This document shows positions 22,951 through 35,387 of a stretch of 64,000 nt of DNA, piece by piece. Origin of the DNA: Pinus tabuliformis (lineage: Eukaryota > Streptophyta > Pinopsida > Pinales > Pinaceae). The DNA lies in NCBI GenBank assembly GCA_031772625.1, contig CM062813.1:767746720-767810719 (forward strand), given 5' to 3'. Within the stretch, counting starts at the first letter, position 1; the number at the start of each line of letters is the position of its first letter. A model generated the notes under the pieces. It saw only the letters and a program-made list of their open reading frames with translations, made no database searches and had not been told where the DNA came from. Made by a program: the position numbers and the translations under genes.

Positions 22951-23585
22951 GATAGCTTGAGGGATTGTGTAGCAGAGGAGGGATGGTCAAGGAATGGATT
23001 TGTTTTGGTCATTAACATTACTAGATGGAATCAGATATAGATTGGGAGTGTGCCCTTGAGCAATGAACTTATAACTATTCACTGAGAGGACAAGTGGCGC
23101 AGGATTTTAGCACTGGACATTGGATACAAGTTGAATTTCGTATTGGATTATTTACTTCCTGGGAAGGAGGTGAATCCCTATACTACTTTGAGGGTGGAGG
23201 TGTGAGCCTCTAGAATCCCTTGTTGTTGACGCAGGCATCATATCTTTTTATTTTCTTATTGAGAAAATATGCATATGTGTATATTATTGTAAATATTGTA
23301 TTGAGATGGATTTATAAAGCTCCATAGATAGTATGGTTATTTGTTTGTTGAAGCAAATGTGCATGAGTGTATAAGTGGTTGTTATTGTAAATACCGTAAT
23401 GAGTTGTGTTATAAAGCTCTAGTAAGCGGTATGTTGGTTTTATTTTCAACATGTTATTCATTGTAAATACTGCAGCAAGTTAAGTCATAAAGATCCATGG
23501 GCAGTATGTTTTGCTTTTCAGCAGTCTTGCTAGTTGTAGGTGTCATTGAACACCGAGGATGGTGTTTGCCTAAGGCGGACAAGCC
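22951..23585 (+). mobile_element. LARD internal 1, 3' end after insertion
   Basis: It resumes at GCTTGAGGGATTGTGTAGCAG as in internal 2 (about 38850) and runs to the purine-containing CCTAAGGCGGACAAGCC before LTR B. No genes. Confidence 0.85.
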
Positions 23586-25382
23586 TGTAACAAACCTGGG
23601 TTAAAAGTTTATGTAATAAAAGTTAATAAAGGTAAAATAAGACCATGGGCAATGGACACTTATTCCAAGCTAAATGTTGGGCCAAAATATCCTAGTGGGC
23701 ATCACTTGTTGTGTTTTATGGCTAAGGGGAAATTGGAAAGGGAAATGGCTAAGGATTTGAAAAGGAAAAGAGTACTTTTGGCATTTATTTATGAAAATAA
23801 TGAAAATTAGGAGAAAAGGAAGGTTAAAGGTCACATGTTGCATGTGAGGAGGAAAATGAAGGAAAATAATGGAAAATTGAAGAAATTAGAGGTGTAATCA
23901 ATAAAAATAGCTCAGAGCATTAGTTGGTCAGATTTTGTCAGCCTTTTGTCAATTTAGTGTTAGAATTGGTCTTAGAGAGGAGAAAGCAGCAAGAGGAGAA
24001 AGAAAATAAGCAAGCAAGGAAAGGAAAGGAAAAGGAAAGAAGGAAAAGGAAAGCAAAGGAAGGAACGAATCAAGCAGCTTCTGCGGGAATACTTGTAGGT
24101 AACAAATTGCATGTGAGATTTCCTAGCTAGTTTTTACATGTATGGTATGTGCATGTTGGCATATGGTTCTTTTGCTATAATTGGCATGGATTTTGTTGGG
24201 TTTTGACAATGGGTTTTAGCCTAGCCTTGCCATTTCTAGAAAACCATGGCATGATGAGATTGTTCTCAGTTTGAGCTTTGGATTACTGAATGGTTTCAGA
24301 ATCTACGGTGAGGTGGTCTCAAGAAAATTCCCAATGGGCTAGGAATCCATTCACCAGTAATAGAGGGATACACGATAAAGCCTGAGGGTGGAGACAAGAG
24401 AATTCCTCAAGGATGGTGAAGAAATTTTGAGGCATCCAAGCTCGGTTTGGTTTTGTGATCTCGGAACAAGTTTAGGTGAGATCACGGTATGGTGAGGGTG
24501 GAGGTGGTTTAAAATTTGGATTCCCTTGGTTGTATCCCATAAGATCACGCATTCATGCTTGGAATATGGCATGATGGTGCTTAGCTCTAAGAAATATATG
24601 GTTCAACCAATCTATGGTTAGGTGGAATGTGGAAGTCTCGAACCTGGTTGGTAATTGCCTATGGTTAATTGCGACTAAGTTTCTCTTTCTTTTGATAAGG
24701 AAATGTACTTTTTATTATGTGGCTTTAATGGTTGTTCTCTCATTTTAGCTAGTTATAAGCATGGTTACATGACAGTTCTCAGTAATGGCTCTTTTCATGT
24801 TTTTATTGTAACTGAATGAGTAATGAATGCAAGACCTAATTGGTGTTATAATAGCTAACGAGAGAAGGTAGTGACCCTTCTTGTTAAATCTCAGATAAGT
24901 TTTTAGTCCCTTATGCTCAGCCTTGCATTCATGGTTTGTAGGTTGCATATCTACCAAGTGTTTGAAAGAATGTCAATCTCGATTGGGGATGGTTAGGTCA
25001 AGTCCTAGTTCCAGTTTTTGGTTTACAAGCATTGTCTTCATGTCTTTTATGAGTTCTGGAAGTTTCATAGCTTTATGGGCAAAGGCTAAGCCCCATCCAT
25101 GGAAAATAGCCTAAATTCTCGAATTCCCTATCACAACACTGACAAAAAATGGCCACAATCGCACTAATGTAGGCCTATGGGAGCGACTCAGAACCCATAG
25201 TCGCATGGAGGCCTTGGCAAGGGAGCAACTGGGGCTCTAGGTCAGGGAATAGGTGAGTTTTCTTAGGGATTGGACACGTGGAGGGGTTGGGTTACTCCTG
25301 CAGGTCTTGTGGTACTTGAGGGAAGTTGGTAAGGTCTAGTTGTGTCAAATCCATTTCCTTAAGGTCATCTGGGAGGTTGAAC
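23586..25382 (+). repeat. LARD LTR B, first part
   Basis: It starts TGTAACAAACCTGGGTTAAA and is collinear with LTRs A and C up to GGGAGGTTGAAC, where Gypsy-1 interrupts it. The last five bases, TGAAC, are the target duplication. Confidence 0.92.
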
Positions 25383-25715
25383 TATTATGAAACCAGCTCA
25401 CAAAAAGATAGAAAATATAGATCAACACCTTAGAATTCAACCTCTTCGAGGGGGCAACCTCCTTTACATTACACAAATGAATGATTCTTATATAATTCAA
25501 ATGAAAAAACCTCCTTTCTGTATATAGGAGTCTAAGGAGTCATAATATAACCCAGCCGACCTAACAATAATAATATAAAGGCACAAAAATAACAATAGAG
25601 GGATTCTATGGGGCACAGTAATAACAATATGGGGACAATAGGGGCAAAACAATATTAATAAAGGATACAACTACAATAGTAATGGGGTAATCACTAGTAT
25701 TATAGGGACCTAACA
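25383..25715 (-). repeat. Gypsy-1 3' LTR
   Basis: 333 bp. The left terminus reads TATTATGAAACC where the partner has TGTTATGAAACC. It carries the CCTCTTCGAGG...CAACCTCC motif at 25441-25462. The minus-strand polypurine tract AAGGAGAGGGGCA abuts it at 25716-25728. Confidence 0.95.
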
Positions 25716-25744
25716 TGCCCCTCTCCTTCAAAAAAGTGTTGTCC

Positions 25745-28700
25745 TCAACGCTTGAGTAGTTTTGGATGCTTCTTTATAAAATTCTCATCCTCCCATGTGG
25801 AATCTTCAACGAATAAGTTCTTCCACTTGATGAGATACTCCGAAATTGATCAATTCCATAGTTGTCGAGTTCTTGTTTCTGTGACTGCTTCCGGTTTCAA
25901 TATAATTTTTCCTTCCTCGTCAAGTTCTGGCAATATTGTTTGAACTGGGAGCTTTTCGCCTATAACCTTCTTTAAACATGAAACATGGAAAACTGGGTGC
26001 ACTCGAGAAGCTACAGGAAGCTCCAATTTGTATGCCATAGTACCAATCTTTTGCAACACCTTGTACGGACCATAATACTTTGGTGATAATTTATTATCCT
26101 TCTTAGCTTGCTTGAGGGACATTTGTTTATATGGTTGTAGCCGTAGGAATACCCAATCACCTACATCAAAACTTCTTTCGCTGCGATGTTGATCTGCCTG
26201 TTGTTTCATTCTATTCTGCGCCAACACGAGGTTATCCTTTAAGAGTTGGAGGACTTGTTGTTGATGCTCGATGTGATGTTCCACTGCTTGAACCTTAGAA
26301 TTTTCTCTTAAATATGATGTGATGGATGGTGGCTGATATCCATAAAATGCCATAAATGGGGTCATTTTTGTTGTTGTATGGAAGGAAGTGTTATACCACC
26401 ATTCAGCTAGAGGCAACCATTTGACCCATTGTGTCTATTTATCAGATACAAAGCAACGAAGATATCCTTCCAAACATTTGTTTACTATCTTAGTTTGCCC
26501 ATCAGATTGAGGATGATAAGATGAGCTATGAGATAACTGAGTACCGAGACAATAAAATAATTATGTCCAAAAATTTCCAGTGAAAATGGGATCTCTGTCA
26601 CTTACAATAATCTTTGGGTTTCCATGTAGCTTTTGAATTGTTTCCATAAATGCAGTAGAAACTGTACTGGCTTTAAATGGATGTGATAATGCACAAAAGT
26701 GTGCATACTTGGTAAGTCTGTCAACTACCACCATGATGACACTCTTTCCCTCAAACTTGGGTAAACCTGTGATAAAATCCATTGAAACCTCCTCCCAACA
26801 TTGGCTTGGAATGGATAAAGGTTGTAATAGACCGGGGTCTTAATTGTTTCAACTTTATTTTGTTGGCAAACCAAACATTCCGCCACAAACTTTTGAATAT
26901 TTGATTTAAGGCCATCCCAAAAAAAATCCTTCTTAACCCTGTGGTAAGTTTTTAAAAATCCTGAGTTCCCTCCTAAGGGAGAAGTGTGCAATTCCATAAT
27001 AATCTTTTGTTTGAGTTGGGAATTCTTACAGAGGTATAAGCGATCTTTGTACCATAACAAATCATTTTGCTAGCTAAATGTATCAAATGTACTGGAATCT
27101 TGTTGTAACTTTCGAATAAGTGCCCACACTTCTTCATCATTCTTCCATTCCTCCCTTGCTTCGTTTATCCAAGCTGGTTGGATAATAGAAATGGCGCACA
27201 ACAATGCTTCCACATCCTCATCCTTTCTTGAGAGTGCATCTGCCACCACATTTTGCTTCCCTTTTTTGTAGATGATTTCAAAGTCATAACCCAACATCTT
27301 TGTGACCCACTTTTGTTGCTCTTCAGAGGATAATCTTTGTTCTAAAAAGTATTTAAGGCTATCATGATCCGTTTTTACCTTGAAGTGTCTTCCCATTAGG
27401 TAGGGTCGCCATTTCTTAAGTGCATGTAGTATTGCCAACATTTCCTTCTCATAAATAGCTTTGTGTAAAAACTTTCCCTTGATTGGACGACTTTCAAAAG
27501 CAATGGGTCTTTCATCTTGCATTAAAACAACACCAATTCCATTTCCTGAAGCATCACATTCCACAATAAAGGTTTTTGTGAAGTCTAGTGTAGCTAAGAC
27601 CGGTGCTTGGCACATTGCCTCTTTAAGATGTTCGAAGGCCTTTGTTGCTTCTGGAGTCCATGAAAATGCATCTTTCTTCAATAATGTTGTTAGAGGTGCT
27701 GCTATTCTCCCATAATTCTTAACAAATTTGCGATAATACCCTGTCAACCCGAGAAATCCTCGCAAATGCTTTATGGATGTGGGGATTTTCCATTCCTTAA
27801 TGGCTTTAATTTTGCTAGGGTCTACCTTAACTCCTTCATGAGATACAATATGACCCAGATATTCCACCTCTTGTACTCCAAAGAAACATTTGGATTTTTT
27901 TGCATATAATTGTTTCTCCTCCAATAGTTGTAGCACCCTGTCAACATGTTCAACATGATCCTTCCAAGACTTGTTGTAGATTAGTATATCATCAAAAAAT
28001 ACTAACACAAATTTTCTAAGGAAGGGTTTGAAAATGGAATTCATCAAACCTTGAAATGTAGAAGGTGCATTGGTAAGGCCAAAAGGCATGACCAAAAATT
28101 CATAATGACCCTCATGAGTTCTAAATGTTGTTTTCAGAATGTCTTCATTCTTCATTCTGATTTGATGATATCCTGAACGAAGATCCAACTTGGTGAAGTA
28201 AATTGATCCATGCAATTCATCCAGTAATTCATCAATGACAGGAATGGGAAACTTATCTTTAATAGTGAGCTTGTTGAGCTCCCTATAATCCGGACACATG
28301 CGCCATGATCCATCCTTCTTGTGCACCAATACTACTGGAGCAGAGAAAGAACTTTGACTAGGTTGAATTATACCAGCCTCTAGCATTTCTGCAACCATAC
28401 GTTCAATTTCACTCTTTTGGGCATAGGGATATCTGTACGGCCTGATGTTTGGAGGAACACTTCCTGGAATCAGATGAATAGCATGATCATGATCACGAAT
28501 AGGTGGGAAACCTTTGGGAGTCTCAAATACCTTGGAATGATTGTCCAAGACTTTTTGGAGATCTGGAGAAATAGATGATTTTGATGTGGAAACATCTAGC
28601 GAACATAATTGTGCAATTACACCTCTTTGTTCCTTTTTTAGAAGATTTGTCATACCGTTAGAGCTGATTATCTTTCCGGTTTCCCTGCAATACCCCTTAA

Positions 28701-30209
28701 TTCAACTTCCTTTCCTTCCGCAGAAAATTTCATGAAAAGTTCTTGAAAATTAAAAGCTATTGTACCCAAGGATTGTAGCCATTGGACTCCTAGTACAACA
28801 TCAGCACCTCCCATTGGAATGGAAAGCATTGGGCTAGTCAATACATATTCTCCCATGGATAGCTTGATATTATGGCACTTTCCAGAGCAATTTATTGTTT
28901 CTCCATTTGCAACCATCACTTGACACTCTGGTGCTGGATATAGGAAGCAATTCAATTCTTTTACTACCTTACAATGAATAAAATTGTGGGTACTTCCTGA
29001 ATCAATCAACACTATTACCTTTTTCTTCTTGATTTGTCCTTCTATCTTGATGGTTTGAGGAGTGGTAATTCCAGCCAATGCATTACAAGATATGGTCGGA
29101 TTCATTTCTTCTTTATCTAGGCTTTGTCCCTGGAGTATATCCTCTTCTTTTGACCTTTCTTGCTCATTTTCTTCTTCCTCTTCACAATCTATGTAGAATA
29201 ATTTCTTCTCAGCACACTTATGACCTTTAGTGTATTTGCTATCACAACTGTAACAAAGCCCTTTTGCTCTTTTTTCTTCCAATTGTTGTGGTGTCAACCT
29301 TATAGGTTGTGGAAGACTAGGGGCAACAACACTTCCATCTTTATAGTTGTGAGTGGTATGCTTCCTGGTTGCCATAATTTTGCTTTCCATTTTTCTTGCT
29401 AACCTGAATGCCTTCTCTAATGAATCAGGTTCCCAAAGGCGAACATCATGTTGGATATTATCCTTTAAAGTCCCTATGAACACATCAATCCTATGTTCCT
29501 CTGGAAATTTTTTTACCCTTATGTTCAATTTTTGGAACTCCTCAATGTGCTCCATTATTGAACCCTTTTGTTTGAGACTTATCAATTGGCTAAAAAAAGT
29601 GTTGCTTTTTGTATCCTCATAATGTGCTATCAATTCTTCCGTAAAAATTGCCCAAGTGATAATTTGTTTACGAGAGAAAAGCCATTGATACCATACAAAC
29701 TGATTTGGTTCCAAATATAAAGTTGCAATACGTACCTTTTGTGTGTTTTGCACATTATTGAGATCGAAAAATTGCTCCATCTGTAATATCCATGTTGTAG
29801 GATCCTTGCCATCAAACTTCCTCATATCGATTTTTGGAATATGGTGGGTCTTCGATTCAACATTAGAGTCTATGAAATCATGATTAACATTTCTTTTGTT
29901 CGCATCATGAGTTTCCTTTACTACCCTTTCACCATTAGTAAGTATTTCTTATGGAAAATTTGTCAAATTTGTCTTCAAATCTACCTTCAAATCTATCTTC
30001 AAATCATCCATATTAGCTTCCACGCCATTCATCTTAGCTTCCATTCCCTTTATCTTAGATTCCATGCCATTTATCTTAGCTTCTGTTAGCTTTTGTGAGA
30101 GTGACATTTGTTGCACTTGGTCTTGTAATTTTGATATATCATGTAGCATTTCTTCCTCTTCTTCATGAGTCATGCTAGAGCTTTCAGGTTGCTTACTAGG
30201 TGTTTGCAT
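25745..30209 (-). pseudogene. gag-pol: Gypsy-1 gag-pol polyprotein, broken
   Basis: It starts at the ATG at 30209 with a Gag N-terminus rich in heptad-like KINGMESKIKGMEAKM repeats. Then: the Gag body (KFDGKDPTTWILQMEQFF), zinc knuckle CYSCDSKYTKGHKC, protease VIVLIDSGSTHNF, RT (KFVLVFFDDILIYN), RNase H (VECDASGNGIGVVLM), integrase (LVCQQNK zinc end, MDFITGLPKF, IIVSDRDPIF) and chromodomain (YLIKWKNL...DSTWEDENF), ending at TGA 25747-25745. Lesions: TAA 29951-29949; a frameshift near 28670-28690 between protease and RT; TAG 27072-27070 (TGG in the 1514-3222 copy); a one-base deletion at about 26835; TAA 26563-26561; TAG 26437-26435 (CAG in the other copy); TGA 25852-25850. It cannot make a full polyprotein. 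Confidence 0.93.
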
Positions 30210-30888
30210 TTTCTTTCCTCAGGGCATCAGTTACTGATAATAATGCTCTACTATGCCCTTTGAATTCCTTCAAAATAATTTTTCAAACCAAGCTTAAGCA
30301 AAAATTTAAAAAAATCTACACACCTTTTTTCACTTTGTAGGAGCTCAATATTGCCTCTGATGTATCTCTGTAATTTCAGATCATCCAGTTCTGAAATTGT
30401 GACCTGCAGTATCCCTCTGTGTCCTCTTTCCAATGCCACCAGTCTGATCCAAATTGGATTCTCCAAGGAAGAGTTATGCCAAATCTCCCACAGTGACCTG
30501 ATTATAGACTAGTTCAGTAGAGCGAACTTGTACGACGTGTCACGTGTCCTGTTTCAACCTTTGGCTTCGAAAAAAAATATAAGAAACTACAGTCTTTCCT
30601 CTTTCTGTACCTTCTTACATAATTTCAATCCGATACTCAGAGAGAAAGTTATGATGATTTTCCCTAGGTCACCTGTTTGGAATGTAATTTAGGAGTCTGC
30701 AAAAAGACCAACTTCCTCAGATCATATCTCCGCCAATATAGTGCAAAAAGCTATGAAATTCAGACCCGAGGTTCAGTGTGATTTTGTCTCAAATGGGTTT
30801 TTTTTTCGCTTCTGAAATATCGCAGAAAAAAGTTATAGCGAAAATTCCACGATGACCTATTTGGAGCAGCGAAACCCTAGAATCTAAA
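30210..30888 (-). other. Gypsy-1 5' leader, non-coding
   Basis: Between the primer-binding site and the gag ATG. I see no gene; it is the expected position of packaging and leader sequences. Confidence 0.7.
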
Positions 30889-30900
30889 GCTCTGATACCA
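30889..30900 (-). other. Gypsy-1 primer-binding site
   Basis: The minus strand reads TGGTATCAGAGC, two bases inside the 5' LTR. This is the initiator tRNA-Met type. Confidence 0.92.
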
Positions 30901-30902
30901 AA

Positions 30903-31235
30903 TGTTATGAAACCAACTCACAAAAAGATAGAAAAGATATGTCAACGCCTTAGAATTCAGCCTCTTCAAGGGGGCAACCTCCTTTACATTACACAAATGA
31001 ATGATTCTTATATGATTCAAATGAAAAAACCTCCTTTCTATATATAGGAGTCTAAGGAGTCACAATATAACCCAGCCGACCTAACAATAATAATATAAAG
31101 GCACAAAAATAGCAATAGAGGGATTCTATGGGGCATAGTAATAACAATATGGGGACAATACGGGCACAAAAATATTAATAAGGGATACAACTACAATAGT
31201 AATGGGGTAATCACTAGTATCATAGGGACCTAACA
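30903..31235 (-). repeat. Gypsy-1 5' LTR
   Basis: 333 bp. TGTTATGAAACC and CCTAACA are at its plus-strand edges. On the minus strand a TATATATAG box precedes the shared motif (30961-30982, with one change). The TGAAC duplication follows. Confidence 0.95.
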
Positions 31236-31240
31236 TGAAC

Positions 31241-31322
31241 CGTATCATAGTAACCCCTCATCTCATGTTTAACCCAGGTAAGCTGGTGAAAGTGGGTGGG
31301 TGTGATAGGAGGTAACATTACA
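31241..31322 (+). repeat. LARD LTR B, remainder
   Basis: It resumes CGTATCATAGTAACCCCTCA and ends ATTACA. With the first part LTR B is about 1879 bp. Confidence 0.9.
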
Positions 31323-31325
31323 GGG

Positions 31326-31415
31326 TGGTATCAGAGAGGACTTCGCTCTCTTTGGGTGGTGTATGGTTTCCGTTATCCTTGTTCGATATCTAATACCACA
31401 GGGTGGTATCAGAGC
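31326..31415 (+). other. Duplicated primer-binding motif after LTR B
   Basis: TGGTATCAGAG lies at 31326-31336 and TGGTATCAGAGCATGG begins at 31404. The 78-bp spacing equals that after LTR A. The distal motif is the better match to initiator tRNA-Met. Confidence 0.75.
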
Positions 31416-33245
31416 ATGGTTCAACACTTGGACTGGATGGGCTAGATGCATGTTGTTGTTCACACATTGTCATGGTTAAGGTTGTCATGCATGAGGTCAT
31501 AATGATGCAATTAGTATGTTATGAGGTTGACATTTTGTCGAGATAGAGTAGGAGATGCAGATCATCAGAGCAAGGTTGCAACACTAGACTTTGAGGTAAG
31601 AGCAGATCATCACACAGGTATTGTATGGTTGGCATGTAGGTATGTTGGTTAAGGATTGTTATATGCATTAGGTTGTGTACATGTTTGTTAGTCTATGGTT
31701 GTTGAGGTTACATGTATGATAGATGTTAGTTAATTAGTGTGATCATATGTACCTATGTCGATTAGTCATGAAGGATAGTAACTTGTTGTTATATGCATTG
31801 CAGTCATATGCCTAATGATTATGGTCGTTGTTGTTGGGGTATTGATGTTATTATGTTTTGTGCTAATTTGGATTGACCTATGCAGATGATTATGGCTATG
31901 ATATTCATGTATGAGTTAAGATATTGTGATATTATGTCATAGTAATTTACACTAACTGTGCAAATGTGATTGTTATGCATGAATAGAAATTGTTTTTTTA
32001 GTCTATGATGTGAACATGTTAGCTAGTTACTATTATGGATGTCATGACCTTATTTATGTTTTAGTTGATGTGTTGTGAAGTTATATCGTGCTAAACTAGA
32101 CTGATTATGCAGACAAGATAGCCTCCCCTGAGATACAATAAGGTATGAGTTTTCTTATGTCGGTTATTTGGTGCTTGAATGTTCGATTATGTCGTCTATT
32201 TGGTGTTTGAGTGTTGGGTGTCTATTATGTTGTCTATTTGTTGGTTGAATGTTTGACTAGTTGCATGATATGAGTTTGTATCTATAAGATTGCATGAAGG
32301 AATGATCTTGTTTGAGATGTTTGCACTAACACATATGTGCTGAGAACAATTGATATGTACTTGAGTGTAAGTAGGTGATAGTTGTAGCATTATGTATTAT
32401 GACTGATGAATGTGAGTTGATTGTTTATTATGGCATGGTTGTTAGACTTGGTAAAGGTTGATTTCAAATTAATAGATATGATGTCTTGATCTTTGGAACA
32501 TGTGGATGACATGTGTGTTCAGTTATAAGGCAACGTGCTTGGCACAACAAGGTAAGATAACTGGTATATTGTTATATTTATTTATACATTGACAGTTATG
32601 TGTTTATGGCAGTATGATACATGGAAGTGCATGGAAAAGAGACTGCCATGAATTCTTGGAGAAGGCTCAAGTTGAGCTTTCCTTCGGAAGTATTGGGAAG
32701 CCATGGAGATTTAGTCATGGTGTTTGTTGCTAGTCTTTTGCTTTTGGTCTTTTGCAATTTTTTGTGCTTTATTGCGGCTTTTTTTATGTCTAGTGTATGG
32801 CTATACCATTTTGTTTGTGGTGTCGAATTGTTATTGGTTTTCATGGGTTTCTTCTTTGTTGCTTTTTTTTCTCGCCTTTTATGTTTTGAGGGTTTGGTTG
32901 GGGAAAGAGGAAAGTTAGTGGAGGTGAGGAAGAGATGATTGAAGTCCAACATGTAATATAAGACCCAGATGAAACCTAGTGCATGTAGAAGGGCAGTTGA
33001 AGGCAAGAATATGACAACCGCTTTGATTGGTGGGGTCCATTGGGGTAAATGGATGGTGGCAAGACATTCATGAGAAAGGTAACATGAAAGGTAAGATAAA
33101 GGGATTTGAGGTGTTAAATGCCTTGGCTATGTTGGGAACTATTGTTCTTAATGTTCTGCATGTGTTGCACAAATAAAGGGAGTTCCCTTAACCTTGACCT
33201 TATGATATCTGGTGATTATATTGTGACTATGATTATGATGATGTC

Positions 33246-33274
33246 TACACACACACACACACACACACACACAT
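33246..33274. repeat. (AC)n microsatellite
   Basis: About 14 AC dinucleotides, at the point where internal 1 has a TATATG array. Confidence 0.9.
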
Positions 33275-33579
33275 CAGAGATCATGCTTTGTGGAGGAATG
33301 ATTTCTTATACAGGTGAATGGCATGAGGATGTTCTTGGTTTATGAGGAATCAAGTGGGAAGAGTAGCCCTCATAGATCTATGAGATCAGTTTCATGTGGA
33401 TGTGAATTGATATTATGTGATTATACTATGTCCATGTTTATGTTATGGGCATGTAATATTGAGGGATACATCAGTAGAATGAAAGCAGTATGATCTGCGA
33501 CATGCTGGGACAATCATGATAAGACACTAGAAGTAAGGTTGCTTGGTAAGGACAATGTGATCTTAGGATGTGCAGTACC

Positions 33580-34390
33580 GGTGTTGTGTACATGTAGAAT
33601 ATGAAGTAATGTGTCCATATGATGTTGTGTGCATGTTGCAAATATGATGTCGTGTGCATGTTGCAAATATGATGGTGTGCATGTTGCATATATAGTGTTG
33701 TGTGCATGATTGCATTACGTTGCTAGGTACCAATGGTGCTAAGTACATGTCATATATGCAGTGCTATGTATAGATGGTGCTATGTACATGTTGTGAATGT
33801 GGTGATGTGTACATCTGGTGCAGTGTACATGTTGTATATGCAATGTTATGTACATATGGTGAAGTGTACAAGTTGTACATGCGGTGTTGTGTACATATGA
33901 ATGGTGTGCATGATTGTACATGTGGTGTTGCTTGCATATGGTGTTATGTACATGTGGCGTTGCATGTGTGTGGTGTTGTGTACATTTTGTGCAGATGGTG
34001 CTATGTACCCATCGTACGAATGGTGTTGTGTACATATTGTGTAGGTAGTGTGATGTACATGTGGTGTTACGCACATGTTGTGCAGGTGGTGCTGTGTATG
34101 TGTGGTGTTGTGTACACATTATGCAGGTGGCACTGTGTATAGGTGGTATTGTGTACATGCTGTACATGTGGTATTATGTATATGTCGTACATGTTGTGTT
34201 GTGTCTATCTGGTATGGTGTTATGGGTATTGTGCAAACGTTGTATCACAACATTTGTATTCATGATATTATACAATGGGTACATATATGTATTGTGTTGT
34301 ACACCAGGTTTAGGTGTATGCGTTGTGTTGTACACTAGGTGTAGGTGTCTGTGTTGCGTTGTTTAAAGTGTATGTGTATATGTTGTACAT
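33580..34390. repeat. Degenerate GTGTTGTGTACATG minisatellite (second copy)
   Basis: Homologous to 17130-17830, with the same word composition and neighbours on both sides. Confidence 0.85.
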
Positions 34391-34399
34391 TATGATGGG

Positions 34400-34726
34400 A
34401 CATACATGTATGGTATTCTCTGTATGCCCTTGTTGATTGCTATTAAGGGTTGAGGCGGTTTAGTCTCTAGATGCCCTTGTTGTTGCTATTGAGGGTTGAG
34501 GCAGTTTAGTCTTTGGTTGCCCTTGTTGCTGCTATTGAGGGTTGAGGCAATTTAGTCTTATGTTGCTCTTGTTTTTGATATTGAGGGTTGAGGCAATTTA
34601 GTCTTTGGTTGCCCTTGTTGTTGCTATTGAGGATTGAGGCAGTTTAGTCTTTAGTTGCCTTTATTATTACTATTGAGGGTGTAGGCGGTTTAGTCTTTGG
34701 ATGCCCTTGTTTTTGCTATTGAGGGT
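34400..34726. repeat. 46-bp tandem repeat array, internal 2
   Basis: About seven units of the CCCTTGTTGTTGCTATTG / GAGGGTTGAGGC type. Gypsy-3 is inserted in it; the array resumes at 38054 with AGGGTTGAGGCAG. Confidence 0.88.
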
Positions 34727-35346
34727 TGATCCAGGTGGATGTTGGTGGCCACCCACCTATCCCACTTGGCCCCCCATGATTGTCTCTTTCACTTTTTCAG
34801 TTTACGTAATTATATCACAATTTACTATTTTAGAGGTTTTTCGGGCCTAAACTTCTGGAGCTGTTTTGAGGCCCTAAACGACATTTTTTTTGGAAATCTG
34901 GGAGCAACATGTGTCCATGGACCAATGTTGCTCTTCCCAAAGTTATAATTCTTGGATAGGTCTTTCTAATGAGCTATTGTATGCGTCAAATAGAGATCGG
35001 GTGCCAAAGTTACGACCCTGGGAAATTGATGTACCAATTTACCCAAACGGGGCCCACAGTTTGGCATTTCATCTTCTAGGGTTAGGTTTTTGGATGTTTA
35101 GGGTTTTCCATTGTTTCTCAACAATAAATAGGCCTTTGAGCCTCATTGTAACACAATTCAGAGGCATGTATCTGCCACATCTCTTCTCAGAGATAAGCTA
35201 CCATCGCCCTAGCTGGTTTATTTCCATTTATGTTTGTAAGCATATTTCAGTATTTTACATTAATGAAATGAAGTATTATTTCCGCTGCATCTCTGTGTTT
35301 ATGGTTATCTCTATAATTTGTTGTGTTCCTGTTTAAATCTGGATCA
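34727..35346 (+). repeat. Gypsy-3 5' LTR
   Basis: 620 bp with 8-bp inverted ends TGATCCAG / CTGGATCA. ACAATAAATAGGCC near 35120 is a likely TATA-type region. Confidence 0.92.
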
Positions 35347-35387
35347 GTGGTATCAGAGCGGTCTGTTTTTTCTTTGTTTTTCTTTGC

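Larger units (their letters stand above)
25383..31235 (-). mobile_element. Gypsy-1: chromovirus nested in LTR B
   Basis: A 5853-bp minus-strand element with 333-bp LTRs and target duplication TGAAC (25378-25382 and 31236-31240). Its strand begins TGTTAGGTCCC and ends CATAACA. The LTRs differ at about 18 of 333 positions by eye (about 5%), mostly transitions, so it is older than Gypsy-2. All domains from Gag to chromodomain can be followed. A truncated copy of the same family lies at 1514-3222. Confidence 0.95.
31323..34721 (+). mobile_element. LARD internal 2, 5' portion (non-coding)
   Basis: Collinear with 14527-18240 including both repeat arrays. No gag or pol domain is present. It ends where Gypsy-3 enters the 46-bp array. 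Confidence 0.85.
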
